Positions 1-8,372 of a DNA stretch of 13,033 nt are shown here, one piece after another (position 1 is the first letter of the stretch; every line of letters begins with the position of its first letter). Below the pieces are notes generated by a model. It worked only from the letters and a program-made list of their open reading frames with translations, ran no database searches and was not told where the DNA came from. The stretch comes from Gamarada debralockiae (taxonomy: Eukaryota > Ascomycota > Leotiomycetes > Helotiales > Hyphodiscaceae): the NCBI GenBank assembly GCA_002803225.1, contig NXFV01001739.1, forward strand, positions 1 through 13,033, given 5' to 3'. A program made the position numbers and the translations under genes.

Positions 1-472
1 TCATTTATAAGGTCGATAATCAGGTTAGCTTCTCCTTATCTGTCCCACAAGACGTCCCCCCCCCCCCAAAAAAACAAAATAACTGGTCATGCCAGTTGAA
101 ATCCTTTCCAAGAATCATATCCACCCGTATACCGTTCTTGCCCCGTATTTCCTAAATCAGTTAGCGCAACTTGCTCATCGTATTTAGGAGTTCTACTGCG
201 TTATACGGTTCTATGTGTACTGATACTACCAGTATCGATCGGTTTAATATTTGCAGTGAGATCGAACGATTGAATGTAAGCTATGCTGTACCATTCGCTA
301 CTTTCGAGCATTTAGTTGAAGGACCTGGAGTGTCCTCCTCATGCTCAGGTATTGATCTGTATTGTCCCTAGCTAGCTAGATACAATACATACGTCGTCTT
401 TACGGTTCAAGGCACATGTATGTTGTTCGATTCTCAGCTCGGTATGAAGCTCTGTTGAGTTTAGCTAACGAC
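1..472. other. Intergenic region, no gene recognised
   Basis: No coding region is supported here. A C12 run followed directly by A7 lies at about 56-74, a low-complexity tract prone to length variation. The longest open frame (171-371, plus) begins at a TTG, has no recognisable domain and no intron pattern, so I do not call it. The part next to 473 should hold the 3' UTR of the leftward SDR gene. Confidence 0.5.
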
Positions 473-1286
473 TCAGCAGATCCATCCACCATCAATGACC
501 TGTACAGAGCCAGTAATATATGCTGAGTGGTCACACAACAACCAAGCTATGAGTGCAGCTACCTCCTCCGGCAAGCCCGTCCTCTGGATCGCTGACTGAA
601 GTGGCCGATTGGTAGTCCGTTGCCTCTGAGCAGCCCGATGCATCTCCGTCTCAATGCTCCCACTACATAAAATCATATCAGCAGACCCCTTACGGAAAAA
701 CTCAAGAGTTCACTCACGGTGCAATAGCGTTGACCCTGATCAGACGACCCCCCACCTCCTTCGCCGCAGTCCTCGTCAACCCTATAACAGCGTGCTTCGC
801 CGCCGTATACGCCGCGTTCTTCGGAAACCCTGCGATCCCCGCCAGACTAGCTGCATTCACAATACTCCCCTTCTCATTCATATTCGCAATCTCAGCTCTC
901 ATCGAGAACATCACGCCCGTCAGGTTGATATCAATCGTGAGCTGCCAGTCCTCATTGTTCAGCGTCTCCACGTCGTCGATATTGATGTTTTTGGGGATGA
1001 TGCCTGCGAGATTGACGGCGCCGTCGAGCTTGCCGAATTTGGACACGGTTTGGGAGATCCAGAAGTCGACGGATTTTGAGTCTCGGACGTCGACGTGGAC
1101 GCCTATTACGGTGCCGCCTGCTGCTGTTAATTCAGCTACCACTTTTTGAAGCGCTTCTTCGTTGACGTCTGCGAGAGAGAGATGGGCGCCTGCTGGAGCA
1201 AGGAGTTGGGCTGTTGCAAGGCCGATCCCTGAGGCGCCGCCGGTGATGGCTATGACTTTGCCTTTGAAGTCGAAGGTTGCTGTCAT
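473..1286 (-). CDS. Classical short-chain dehydrogenase/reductase (NAD-type signature)
   Basis: Two exons, 1286-718 and 662-473, give 252 aa. The intron (717-663, 55 nt) has donor GTGAGT, a GCTGAT branch point and acceptor ATGTAG, and it restores a Pro190 codon in the NAIAPGSIETEM segment. The Rossmann glycine motif TGGASGIG is at residues 15-22. An Asp at position 40, at the end of beta-2, is the usual sign of NAD(H) over NADP(H) preference. NLAG (92-95) stands for the NAG motif. Asn121, Ser147, Tyr160 and Lys164 (YTAAK) form the catalytic tetrad. The C-terminal GSVQVIDGG segment is typical of the FabG-like classical SDRs. Length is normal and no lesion is seen. The likely role is reversible alcohol/ketone oxidoreduction in the cytosol; the substrate cannot be read from sequence. 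The start ATG at 1286 precedes the Rossmann strand by a normal distance. Confidence 0.93.
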
Positions 1287-1680
1287 TTTGAGCGTTGCGT
1301 GGAAGGCTGTGTGTAGGAACGCTAAAGTTTTCTTTGGTTCAGTTATCGTTTTTGAGTACTTCTTTAAAGTCGAGTTGAATGGGATGTACTGAAGTCGGTC
1401 TTCTCAGCTTCGTCGGAACACTTCTGCTAATGAACCCCCGGTTTCCCCGCACCTAGTACTGGACTATATAGGAGCTAAGGAAATGGAGAACCGGACGGCT
1501 ATATCCGAGGAGCCGCAACACGCATGGGATGTTTAAGAATCACGCGGGAGATTGTGTGTACTGTCGTTCATCTGAGAACGTTAGTGTTTTATAGTTGATA
1601 CCAAAAGCCCAAATATCAGTTTTATTCCCACCCTACAGTCACTTCTTATCGTCATTATTGTCTCAAGTAATCTTGTCAGG
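1287..1680. promoter_or_regulatory. Promoter region of the leftward SDR gene; 3' end of the VOC gene
   Basis: No gene is seen between the SDR start (1286) and the VOC stop (1681); both genes run leftward. Reading on the minus strand, a TATATA motif lies at 1470-1465, about 180 nt upstream of the SDR ATG. A CreA-type motif (GCGGGG on the minus strand, 1445-1450) lies about 160 nt upstream. Both are motif matches only. Confidence 0.4.
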
Positions 1681-2294
1681 TCATCCTCTATTTGCCATCA
1701 ATGACTCAAAGCTACAGCTCAAAACCTCAATTGTGTTTCCCCACGGATCTGCCATATAAAGCGCAGCCTCCCCATACATATTCACAGTCTCTCCAATCTG
1801 TTTTGCTCCTCTTTCGCATGCCTTCTTGCAAAGCACATCAGGATCAGGGTCTGTAACGCCTGTCTTGTCGTCAGCTTCCCATCTTAGAGCTACCTAAAAA
1901 TACAACCACATACCCATATGAAAATACCCTCCCTTCGTATAATCAAAATCCGCCTTTGCACTCATCGGCGGATCAATGAACTCAAAAAGCTCAACCCCAC
2001 ACCCATTACCACCTACCAGGAACACCACTTTCACTTTCATGAGCTTGTCGCCGTAGATTCTGAAGATTGGACCATCGGGTGTTGCGTCTCGGTCTGTCAG
2101 GCGTGGTTCAGGTTTTAAGGCGCGGAAACCGAGCACCTCTGTGTACCATTCTTGGGCTGCTGCTGCATCGGGGACGGCGATGGCAATGTGATTTACAGGT
2201 CGATTGTGAGTTGGAGTTACTGGCTTGGTGCGCTGGGGTGTGTCAGCCTTGCTCAGCCTTGCCGATGAGAGATGTGGAGAGTATTTACTACCAT
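1681..2294 (-). CDS. VOC superfamily (glyoxalase/dioxygenase-fold) protein
   Basis: Three exons, 2294-2289, 2232-1914 and 1859-1681, give 167 aa. Intron 1 (2288-2233, 56 nt) starts GTAAAT and ends CCCCAG. Intron 2 (1913-1860, 54 nt) starts GTATGT, has a GCTGAC branch point and ends ACAG, removing an in-frame TAG and giving the segment HMGVTDPDPD. The product is a single vicinal-oxygen-chelate fold with two beta-alpha-beta-beta-beta halves. Likely metal ligands are His17 (NHIAIAV), Glu86 (VELFEF), His107 (YFHMG) and Glu153 (GNTIEVLS), one pair per half. The family includes glyoxalase I, methylmalonyl-CoA epimerase and extradiol-type dioxygenases, all metal-dependent; the exact reaction is not predictable. 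The first exon is only ATGGTA, in a strong caccATGG context. A cut after ATG alone (donor GTAGTA) would drop Val2 and is the alternative. The gene is divergent from the aldo-keto reductase and may share its promoter. Confidence 0.85.
2243..2262. repeat. Tandem 10-bp direct repeat inside VOC intron 1
   Basis: TCAGCCTTGC occurs twice back to back. On the minus (coding) strand each copy carries GGCTGA, a branch-point-like motif, so the intron has two candidate branch points 10 nt apart. The copy nearest the acceptor reads GGCTGAC, the better match. Confidence 0.8.
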
Positions 2295-2768
2295 GGTGAG
2301 AGATTCTTGTTCGCTAATGATTAAGGATACAGTGAAAGAAAGAAAGGCTGACCTTCGAGAAACAAATTGTACGAAGCAACTTCGCTAGGTCGTGGCATCC
2401 GGAGTGCCTCGTTAGCTGCATGTAAGTGCCTCATTTCGTTTTCCGGGCTGCGTTGCGCCTCATATTCCCCGCATCGTCATACCCCGCAGCAACTCTTCAT
2501 CCAATTCGATACAACCCTTTCTGGCTGTTGAAATCCGATATGGGCTGAGCTTTGGTTGAACAGTTCCATGGGTGATCAATGTGCCATGCGAGTTGTTAGG
2601 CTCTTAATTGCCGAGCGCGTTGAGCCATGGGAGCAAGAAGGGGTCGGCGAGGCTGAAGGCCATGCTTGAGCAAGTGCGGTCACATTTGATGGTGGGATTT
2701 GCTGGTCATTGAGTCTTCATACTGTCTAGATCATTACAATATCGCTTTCATTGCAATACTCAGTCATC
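2295..2768. promoter_or_regulatory. Divergent promoter between the VOC and aldo-keto reductase genes
   Basis: This 474-bp gap separates two divergent start codons and has no convincing open frame of its own. It carries two CCCCGC motifs at 2467-2472 and 2482-2487 (GCGGGG on the minus strand), matching the CreA/Cre1 carbon-catabolite repressor consensus SYGGRG, and a CCAAT pentamer at 2501-2505. The layout suggests co-regulation of the two genes; binding is inferred from motif match only. Confidence 0.5.
2467..2487 (-). promoter_or_regulatory. Tandem CreA/Cre1-type motif pair
   Basis: Two GCGGGG hexamers (minus strand) start 15 bp apart in the same orientation. Paired CreA sites are the arrangement usually needed for repression in Aspergillus and Trichoderma promoters. 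The hexamer also occurs in coding DNA in this window (837-842, 5543-5548, 6222-6227), so only the paired arrangement adds weight. Confidence 0.4.
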
Positions 2769-3894
2769 ATGACGAAGGTAGCAACTCGCCGTTTGGGTAA
2801 AGATGGCCCCTTAGTCTCAGCGCTAGGCTTCGGAGCAATGGGTCTTTCAGCCTTCTATGGCAAAACAGACGAGGATGAAGTGCGATTGCAGGTGTTGGAT
2901 CGTGCTCTCGAGCTCGGAGCCACATTCTGGGACACATCAGATGCCTGTTCGTCTCAAATCATTCAGATTTCATTTAATTGTCATATTGACCTACGGCAGA
3001 CGCGGACAACGAAGACCTCCTCGGAGCTTGGTTCAAACGAACTGGAAAGCGCGATGAGATCTTCCTGGCTACAAAGTTTGGAGTTTTGAGAGGAGCAAGT
3101 GGGGTTGAAATGCGAAGTGACGCGGAATACGTCAAGCAAGCCTGCCAGAGAAGCTTGAAGCGCATGGGCGTCAGCAAAATCGACCTCTTTTACTGCCACA
3201 GAGTCGACTTGAAGACACCAATCGAGAAGACCGTGGCAGCAATGGCAGAACTAAAGAAAGAAGGGAAGATAGATTATCTGGGACTGAGTGAGATATCAGC
3301 AGAGACGCTTCGACGGGCTTACAAGGTCCATCCTATTTCTGCTGTGCAGCTGGAGTACAGTCCTTTTGCTCTTGAGATCGAGAGCCCGCAGATTGATCTC
3401 TTGCGGACTTGTCGGGAATTGGGTGTTGCTGTTGTTGCCTATTCTCCTCTTGGGAGAGGATTTCTCACGGGACAGCTGAAGTCGCCGGCAGATTTTGAGG
3501 CGGGAGACTTCAGGAAACATGCTCCGAGATATAATGAGGAGAATTTCCCGAAGAATCTGGAGCTTGTGGAGCAGTTGGGTGCGTTTGCAAGTAAAAAGTG
3601 CTGCACGCCAGGACAATTGAGCTTGGCGTGGCTGCTGGCTCAAGGGGATGATATTATTCCGATTCCGTAAGTTGTGCGCCTGCAAATGATTTTGATGATC
3701 ACTGACTAGCAAACAGTGGAACGAAGAGAATGAAGTACTTCGAGGAGAACATGAAATCGCTGGATGTGAAGTTATCGGCCGATGATGTGATTGCAATTAG
3801 GACAGAGGTGGAACGCGTGGAAATAAAAGGAGAGCGTTATCCACCATTTTTTGGAGCATATTCATTCGCGGATACTCCACCTTGTAATACCTGA
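2769..3894 (+). CDS. Aldo-keto reductase (AKR13/YakC-like)
   Basis: Three exons, 2769-2946, 3000-3666 and 3717-3894, give 340 aa. Intron 1 (2947-2999, 53 nt; GTTCGT, ATTGAC, GGCAG) and intron 2 (3667-3716, 50 nt; GTAAGT, ACTGAC, AACAG) both restore conserved segments: DTSDAYADNED and [17 protein letters not shown]. The catalytic tetrad is Asp55, Tyr60, Lys85 (LATKFG) and His126 (DLFYCHR). The (alpha/beta)8 barrel runs the whole length. [11 protein letters not shown] and [12 protein letters not shown] match the late-barrel strands and the NADPH-binding C-terminal region of this group. It is expected to be a soluble NADPH-dependent carbonyl reductase. The ATG at 2769 is chosen because it places the first beta-hairpin ([19 protein letters not shown]) at the usual position. 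Full length and intact. It is divergent from the VOC gene and convergent with the AtuA-like gene. Confidence 0.93.
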
Positions 3895-4540
3895 GAAGGG
3901 ATGTTGGATGGTGGTGATGGGGATGGCAGGCACGTGATCTTAAACCACGACAATCTCTTCGAAAGAAATGTGCATCAATGTATGCTAAGATGTATTTTGG
4001 TTTGCATATTGAAGTTTCTTTGTGACTATAAAAGAAAATTATCGCGAAAAAAAGATAATTTGGAAATATAGATGAGTTTTTCTGTGAAGAAAGGTTGGGA
4101 AAAAAGATATCTCACTACCAGCTCGTTGTTGGTCTTGATGCAACGAACTAAAATTACATTTCAGGTATTTAGATATAAATGAGCCTCATGACCTCGTCTA
4201 AATTGCAAAAGTAAAAGTTGTGGTTGACTGGTTTTGACGAAAGCTGAGGTTTTGGTTGCCAAAAAGAGCCAAAAAAAGACTCACAAAAAAAAGGTGTGGA
4301 TAAGTCTCTCGGTGGAGAGATTCTTAGCTCGTGTTGATTTCGATCCAACCAACCATCATACGAGTAGAGAATGTGCCAAAGCGGCCGCGGTAGGAAGGTG
4401 AGTCATAGGAGAGCGGCGATGAAAAGACCCCTAAGGGATGGCCGAGAAGAGCACGTTGGAGGGCAGATATGTCTTTTTGCCAGTTTCTGACAGGCCAATC
4501 GAGTTCAAAAATAATATATTCCTTTCAGATAATGCAGTTG
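3895..4540. other. Convergent spacer, A-rich, no gene recognised
   Basis: This gap lies between the stop codons of the aldo-keto reductase and the AtuA-like gene and should contain both 3' UTRs. It is rich in A runs (several of 6-9 A) and includes a GCGGCCGCGG block at about 4381-4390. Short open frames near 4438-4744 overlap the 3' end of the AtuA-like gene and have no domain. I see no tRNA, transposase or terminal repeats. Confidence 0.5.
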
Positions 4541-6560
4541 CTATATTCTGCCCTTGTCCAAGAACCTCTTTGGGACATCAACTTGCTTTACCCTCAAATA
4601 CTCACACACATTCTTCCCCAAACAATCATAACTCGAAGACGAGTTTACACCGCGATCAAGGTGATCCCTCAACAGAAAATGCACGGCTCTAACGTTTGGC
4701 AGCTCGAATCGATCAATCTGACCGCCTTTGTATTCACCATCTAACAACTCTTTAACCTTCGAGATCGAAAGCGTCGACCTCAGCCAATTCCACTCCTCGT
4801 CGTCACGAGCAAAAAATCCAACATTGCAGTCCGAACTCTTATCTCCTGAGCGCCCATGCACGACGTAACCTAGCGGTGCTTGAACGGTCTCGCCCCAAGT
4901 GCTCAGTGGCATGGGAGAGGCTGTCTCGTAAGAGTCTTGCCGGCGCGGATAAGTCTGTGTGACTGATGGCGTTGGGATTGGGATGTTCTGACCATCGAAT
5001 GTGTATAGCCTATGATCCACCAGGTTCTGGGGAAACAACGAAACCCAGTATCTGCGAGTCTGTCAGTACTCAATTATCCATAGAAACGAAGACCTCGTAC
5101 TCAAAATATGGCTTTCCAACTCCCTGTCTCATGTCCATGGCTGGGGTAGCTCCTGGATACCCTTGAAGGCAGTTCTCAATGCACCATTTTGCAAACGATG
5201 GCGTATCAGGAGCTACTCCAGTATTCTTACCAGCAGAGACTAAGTTAGCGTTTTTTGTCTGTGCAAAGATTCTGAAATCCAGTGTTGCCTCGTCTTGGTT
5301 TCTGGGCTGCTCGGGAACACTCCCTGACGTTGTGAATTTCAGGGTATGGAATTCTTCCCTGTAGTCACCCATGGAGAAGATGGTTTGCCGTTCGATCCAT
5401 TCCGCTTTCTCTTTAATATCAAGACCGGCCAAGAAGAAGTGAAACTCCGCTTGCCAGCCCCCTCGTGCTGTGATTCCAACTGGATGATCATTTCAGTAAT
5501 TGGATTTCGCCAGAAAGATCTACACACCTTTGGTAGTTAGTGGCGGGGGAAGTCCTTTCACACCAGTGACTCGAACACGATTCGGACCATCGTTAGTAAG
5601 GCTGATCTTATCTATGACAGCAGTGACGTCCGAGTTGTAATAATGAGGTCCCTGGATCTCATATAATAGTTGACTTGTAACGGTTGACGTTGTCACGATT
5701 CCGCCAGCGTCTTTCTCTTTTGTGATGACAAACACGCCGGTCTTCGAGATCTCAGCTATAGGGAAGCCAAGGTTCGCGCAGTTGTTCTGACCGAGGAGCT
5801 CCTTCTTGAAGCCGGTGTAGTATCCTCCAGTGACATATGCACTACACTCAATCAAATGACCAGCCACAAGTGCATATCCAAGCTGATCGAAGTCTTCTCT
5901 GCCCCAACCATGCCACCACATGGCCGCACCTACTACAGGCGATGCATCTGCCACACGACCACAAATAACAATATCTGCCCCTCTCTTAAGTGCTTCACAG
6001 ATACCAACTCCTCCAAGATAGCATTGAGCAGCAATCGGCTCAAACTGCCAGTCTTTAATCGGTGTGTCCGACGGCAACGAAGTGAATTTCTCTCCCTTGG
6101 CCATCAGCTCCTTCACCTGGTCCAATACTTCATCTCCTGTCACCCAACTGACTTTCAAATCGGTGCCTTTTTCCATACAGAGACTCTGCACCTTCTTCGC
6201 CATAGCCTCGACGCTGCATGACCCCGCATTGACAGCGACTTTCTGTCTGTTCTTCGCAATATCGAGAATCGCAGGTTCCAGGGCAGCAATGAAGGACGCT
6301 TCGAAAGAGACACCGTCTGCTTTGGCGATACCTGCGGCTTTGTTGGCTGCTATTTCAGAACCACGAAAGGCCATGGAGATTTCGGAAATCCAGTCTCCGG
6401 TTATCACATTGATTGACGGGTCGACCGCGAAGTCTTGGATTGAGCGGAAGCGATCAAAGACACCGCCAGAGGCGCCAGCTATACGGATTGGACGGGGAGC
6501 TGGCTGGTTTGATGCAGCTTGAGAGCCGTTGATGGCGTTTGCTCTATTTTGAGAAGCCAT
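4541..6560 (-). CDS. AtuA-like (DUF1446) protein with C-terminal AtuA-like ferredoxin-fold domain
   Basis: Three exons, 6560-5528, 5479-5101 and 5051-4541, give 640 aa. Intron 1 (5527-5480, 48 nt; GTGTGT, TACTGA, ATCCAG) gives TTKVGITARGGWQAEFHFF. Intron 2 (5100-5052, 49 nt; GTACGA, TACTGAC, CGCAG) gives PYFEYWVSLFPQ. The large AtuA domain runs from about residue 24 to 455, with IRIAGASGGVFDR near the N terminus, TGDW at 54-57, an NAGSCS loop and the ICGRVADASP segment. The small C-terminal domain spans about 525-635 and carries the signature HGRSGDKSSDCNVGFF from residue 536. Bacterial AtuA belongs to the Pseudomonas acyclic-terpene (citronellol/geraniol) utilisation cluster, but its catalytic role is not established. 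In many bacteria the two parts are separate; here they are fused. ATG 6560 is the first in-frame ATG. Residues 1-22 are probably disordered (Asn/Gln/Ala-rich). No targeting signal is evident, so a cytosolic enzyme is likely. Confidence 0.88.
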
Positions 6561-6566
6561 TGTCAA

Positions 6567-7180
6567 ATGTCGTGAAGTGTTGGACAGGCAATGAAGTGTC
6601 AGACTTTTCTATTATTATTGTTGTCTACAATAACTATGCAGATCGATTCTATAGACCGAGCTCCAAGAGCCATTGGAGGGTCTTCTTCTCCGCAAAATTT
6701 GTAGTGTGGCATGTTGTGCATAACTTGGGACTTGGGGGAGAGGAAATTGGTACCCGCGAGCTTTCTCCGGCCGACGAGATATCCGATGTCAGCCTTGCAT
6801 TGTGTTGCAAAAGCGTCACGTAATTGCAGGTGAACCGAGTTGAATTTCCTGAAGATCCACATCCACTGGATAAGCCAGTGGATATATAGACTAATCGTAA
6901 ACATCTAGCCTAGTCCCTTTTTAGTAATCTCTGCGAATATAAGCTAAGGAAAGCGCCCAATAATAAGCTCATATAGAGTTGAATAAAAAGCAAAACTCTG
7001 TAACTTTCGTCTTAAGGCAACCTTATTTCCAACACATTGCTGGCCGCAACCTTGTCAGCCTCGTTGATCTCTGGCTGCAGAATTGGTTCAGTTTCATAAC
7101 TGCAAGTGCGAAAACTTCAAACTCTATTGGAAAACTGTACAGAATATTTGACATATTTGATTTTTCTCATTTACGAATCT
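6567..7180. promoter_or_regulatory. Upstream region of the AtuA-like gene; 3' flank of the SDR pseudogene
   Basis: No gene is supported here. On the minus strand a TATATA motif (6888-6883) lies about 325 nt upstream of the AtuA-like ATG, with a perfect palindrome directly after it. The longest open frames (6539-6823 plus, 6599-6904 minus) have no domain and overlap each other. Confidence 0.45.
6861..6883. repeat. Perfect inverted repeat, 9-bp arms, 5-nt spacer
   Basis: ATCCACTGG (6861-6869) and its exact reverse complement CCAGTGGAT (6875-6883) are separated by ATAAG. The arms could bind a dimeric regulator or form a hairpin in a transcript. It overlaps the minus-strand TATATA motif upstream of the AtuA-like gene. 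Confidence 0.75.
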
Positions 7181-8001
7181 CTATTGGACCTCTTCGTCCG
7201 GCTCCGACCCAAGATAATACGCGGCTAAAATCCTATCAAAATGCCCCTTTGTGAGACTCTTCAACTCGGAGTGAGTTGCTACAAATGCCACATCATCCTG
7301 GATACCCGCCACAATCATCGCTGCCACTTCACTTGCCTCAATTCTCCTCGCAGACCGCTTCCCAATGGGAATTTGCAGCGCATCGCCATACTTCTCCGGC
7401 CTCGATCTCTCAGACTTCATGATCTCGGTAATCGTGCCTGCAACTATCACATTCGTAACTCCTACGCCGTGCTGTGCTGCTTCTGGTCGTAATGCCGTGC
7501 CAAGGGCCGTCACCGCAGATTTTGCTGAGATGTAATGTCCGTGATCGAGAAGCCAGTCTGGCACCATGCCAGCTTAAGACCTGTCATCACAATGTGTCCA
7601 GATTTCCGCTTACATATGTAAGGGTAGAAGATCTGGATACAGTACACCGTCCCTTTCAAGGCCACGTCGTAGACCTAGTCCCAGTTAGAGGGTCGATGGT
7701 CGAGGAAGGGCCCGTTTGTCGTCACACCAGCGTCGCAGGCCAAGATATTGACCTCTCCATAGGACTTAATGGTGACATCGAAGAGATTCTGGACTGATTA
7801 TCGATTTGAGACGTCACAGACCACGGCAAGGACATCTCCTCTGGTTCTACGGATGACTTCGGCTCCAGCCTCGAGCTTCTCTTTGTTTGTCGACGCAACC
7901 ACAACTTTCATCCCTTGTTGCGCTAACTTGATGGCAAGTTGTGCACCGATACCCGTCTCTCCACCCGTGATGACGGCTACTTTATCGGCCAACTCCTTCA
8001 T
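7181..8001 (-). pseudogene. SDR pseudogene (two nonsense codons and a -1 frameshift)
   Basis: The minus strand encodes a nearly complete classical SDR of about 273 codons with no visible intron. It begins MKELADKVAVITGGETGIG at ATG 8001 and ends SEPDEEVQ at TAG 7183-7181. The Rossmann motif TGGETGIG, a DAG in place of NAG, and the active-site YISAK are present. The frame is broken three times. TAA at 7800-7798 follows CDVSNR. TAG at 7677-7675 sits where SDRs have W in WDxVYDV. One base is missing near 7576-7582, just at the catalytic MTG(S)QAG strand, with another TAA at 7576-7574 in the downstream frame. No intron with usable GT/AG sites removes the stops without losing conserved strands. 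If translated, the product would stop after about 67 residues, before the active site. Sequencing error cannot be excluded, but three separate errors in one gene are unlikely. Confidence 0.82.
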
Positions 8002-8372
8002 GTTGACGTCGTTGAGTGGGATAAGCGTTTGAAGCAAGTGAGAACGATTTGATTGAGTCGTATGAGAAAGAAGCTTTTAACAGATTGTAACTCAAGGGAA
8101 AGATTATTTGAGAGACTTCTAATCAATTTATCTACCAGGGTAGTGCAGTATAGAGTTTGCAAGGCTGAGAAATTGAAACAGATCCGTGTGGTTTTTCGAG
8201 GTGGAAACCTTCACCCATGCCCCGCACCTCTTTTCCGCTTTCAATCCCTGTGGTAAACGCCAGCCGCAATATTTCAGACCTTGATAATTTTCTCACGGGG
8301 ACTTACGCTACACTGAGCAAGTAGTGTGGTTTAGTTTTGCATTTCCTAACTTTATAGTCCGTCATATCAACT
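8002..8372. promoter_or_regulatory. Divergent intergenic region between the SDR pseudogene and the EthD-like gene
   Basis: No gene is seen in these 371 bp. A CCCCGCACCT decamer at 8220-8229 is identical to one at 1445-1454 upstream of the first SDR gene and contains a CreA-type hexamer on the minus strand. The decamer lies about 150 nt upstream of the EthD-like start. Confidence 0.4.

Noticed and set aside
171..371. 66-codon plus-strand open frame as a small gene
   Set aside because: It starts at TTG, lacks any domain or splice context, and is short enough to occur by chance.
654..1149. Long plus-strand open frames opposite the first SDR gene
   Set aside because: They are antisense shadows of a conserved SDR exon; they have no domain pattern and the minus-strand frame explains the conservation.
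1860..1913. In-frame TAG in the VOC gene suggesting a pseudogene
   Set aside because: The stop sits inside a 54-nt segment with GTATGT donor, GCTGAC branch point and ACAG acceptor; removing it restores the metal-binding His strand and family spacing.
2947..2999. Apparent early truncation of the aldo-keto reductase
   Set aside because: A normal 53-nt intron explains it, and splicing rebuilds the catalytic DTSDAY segment.
3895..4540. Possible transposon remnant in the A-rich spacer
   Set aside because: A runs and a short TCGTTG/CAACGA inverted repeat near 4125-4150 are present, but there are no terminal inverted repeats, target-site duplication or transposase fragments.
6539..6904. Overlapping open frames upstream of the AtuA-like gene
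   Set aside because: They lie in both orientations over the same bases, with no recognisable domain, and fit promoter or UTR sequence better.
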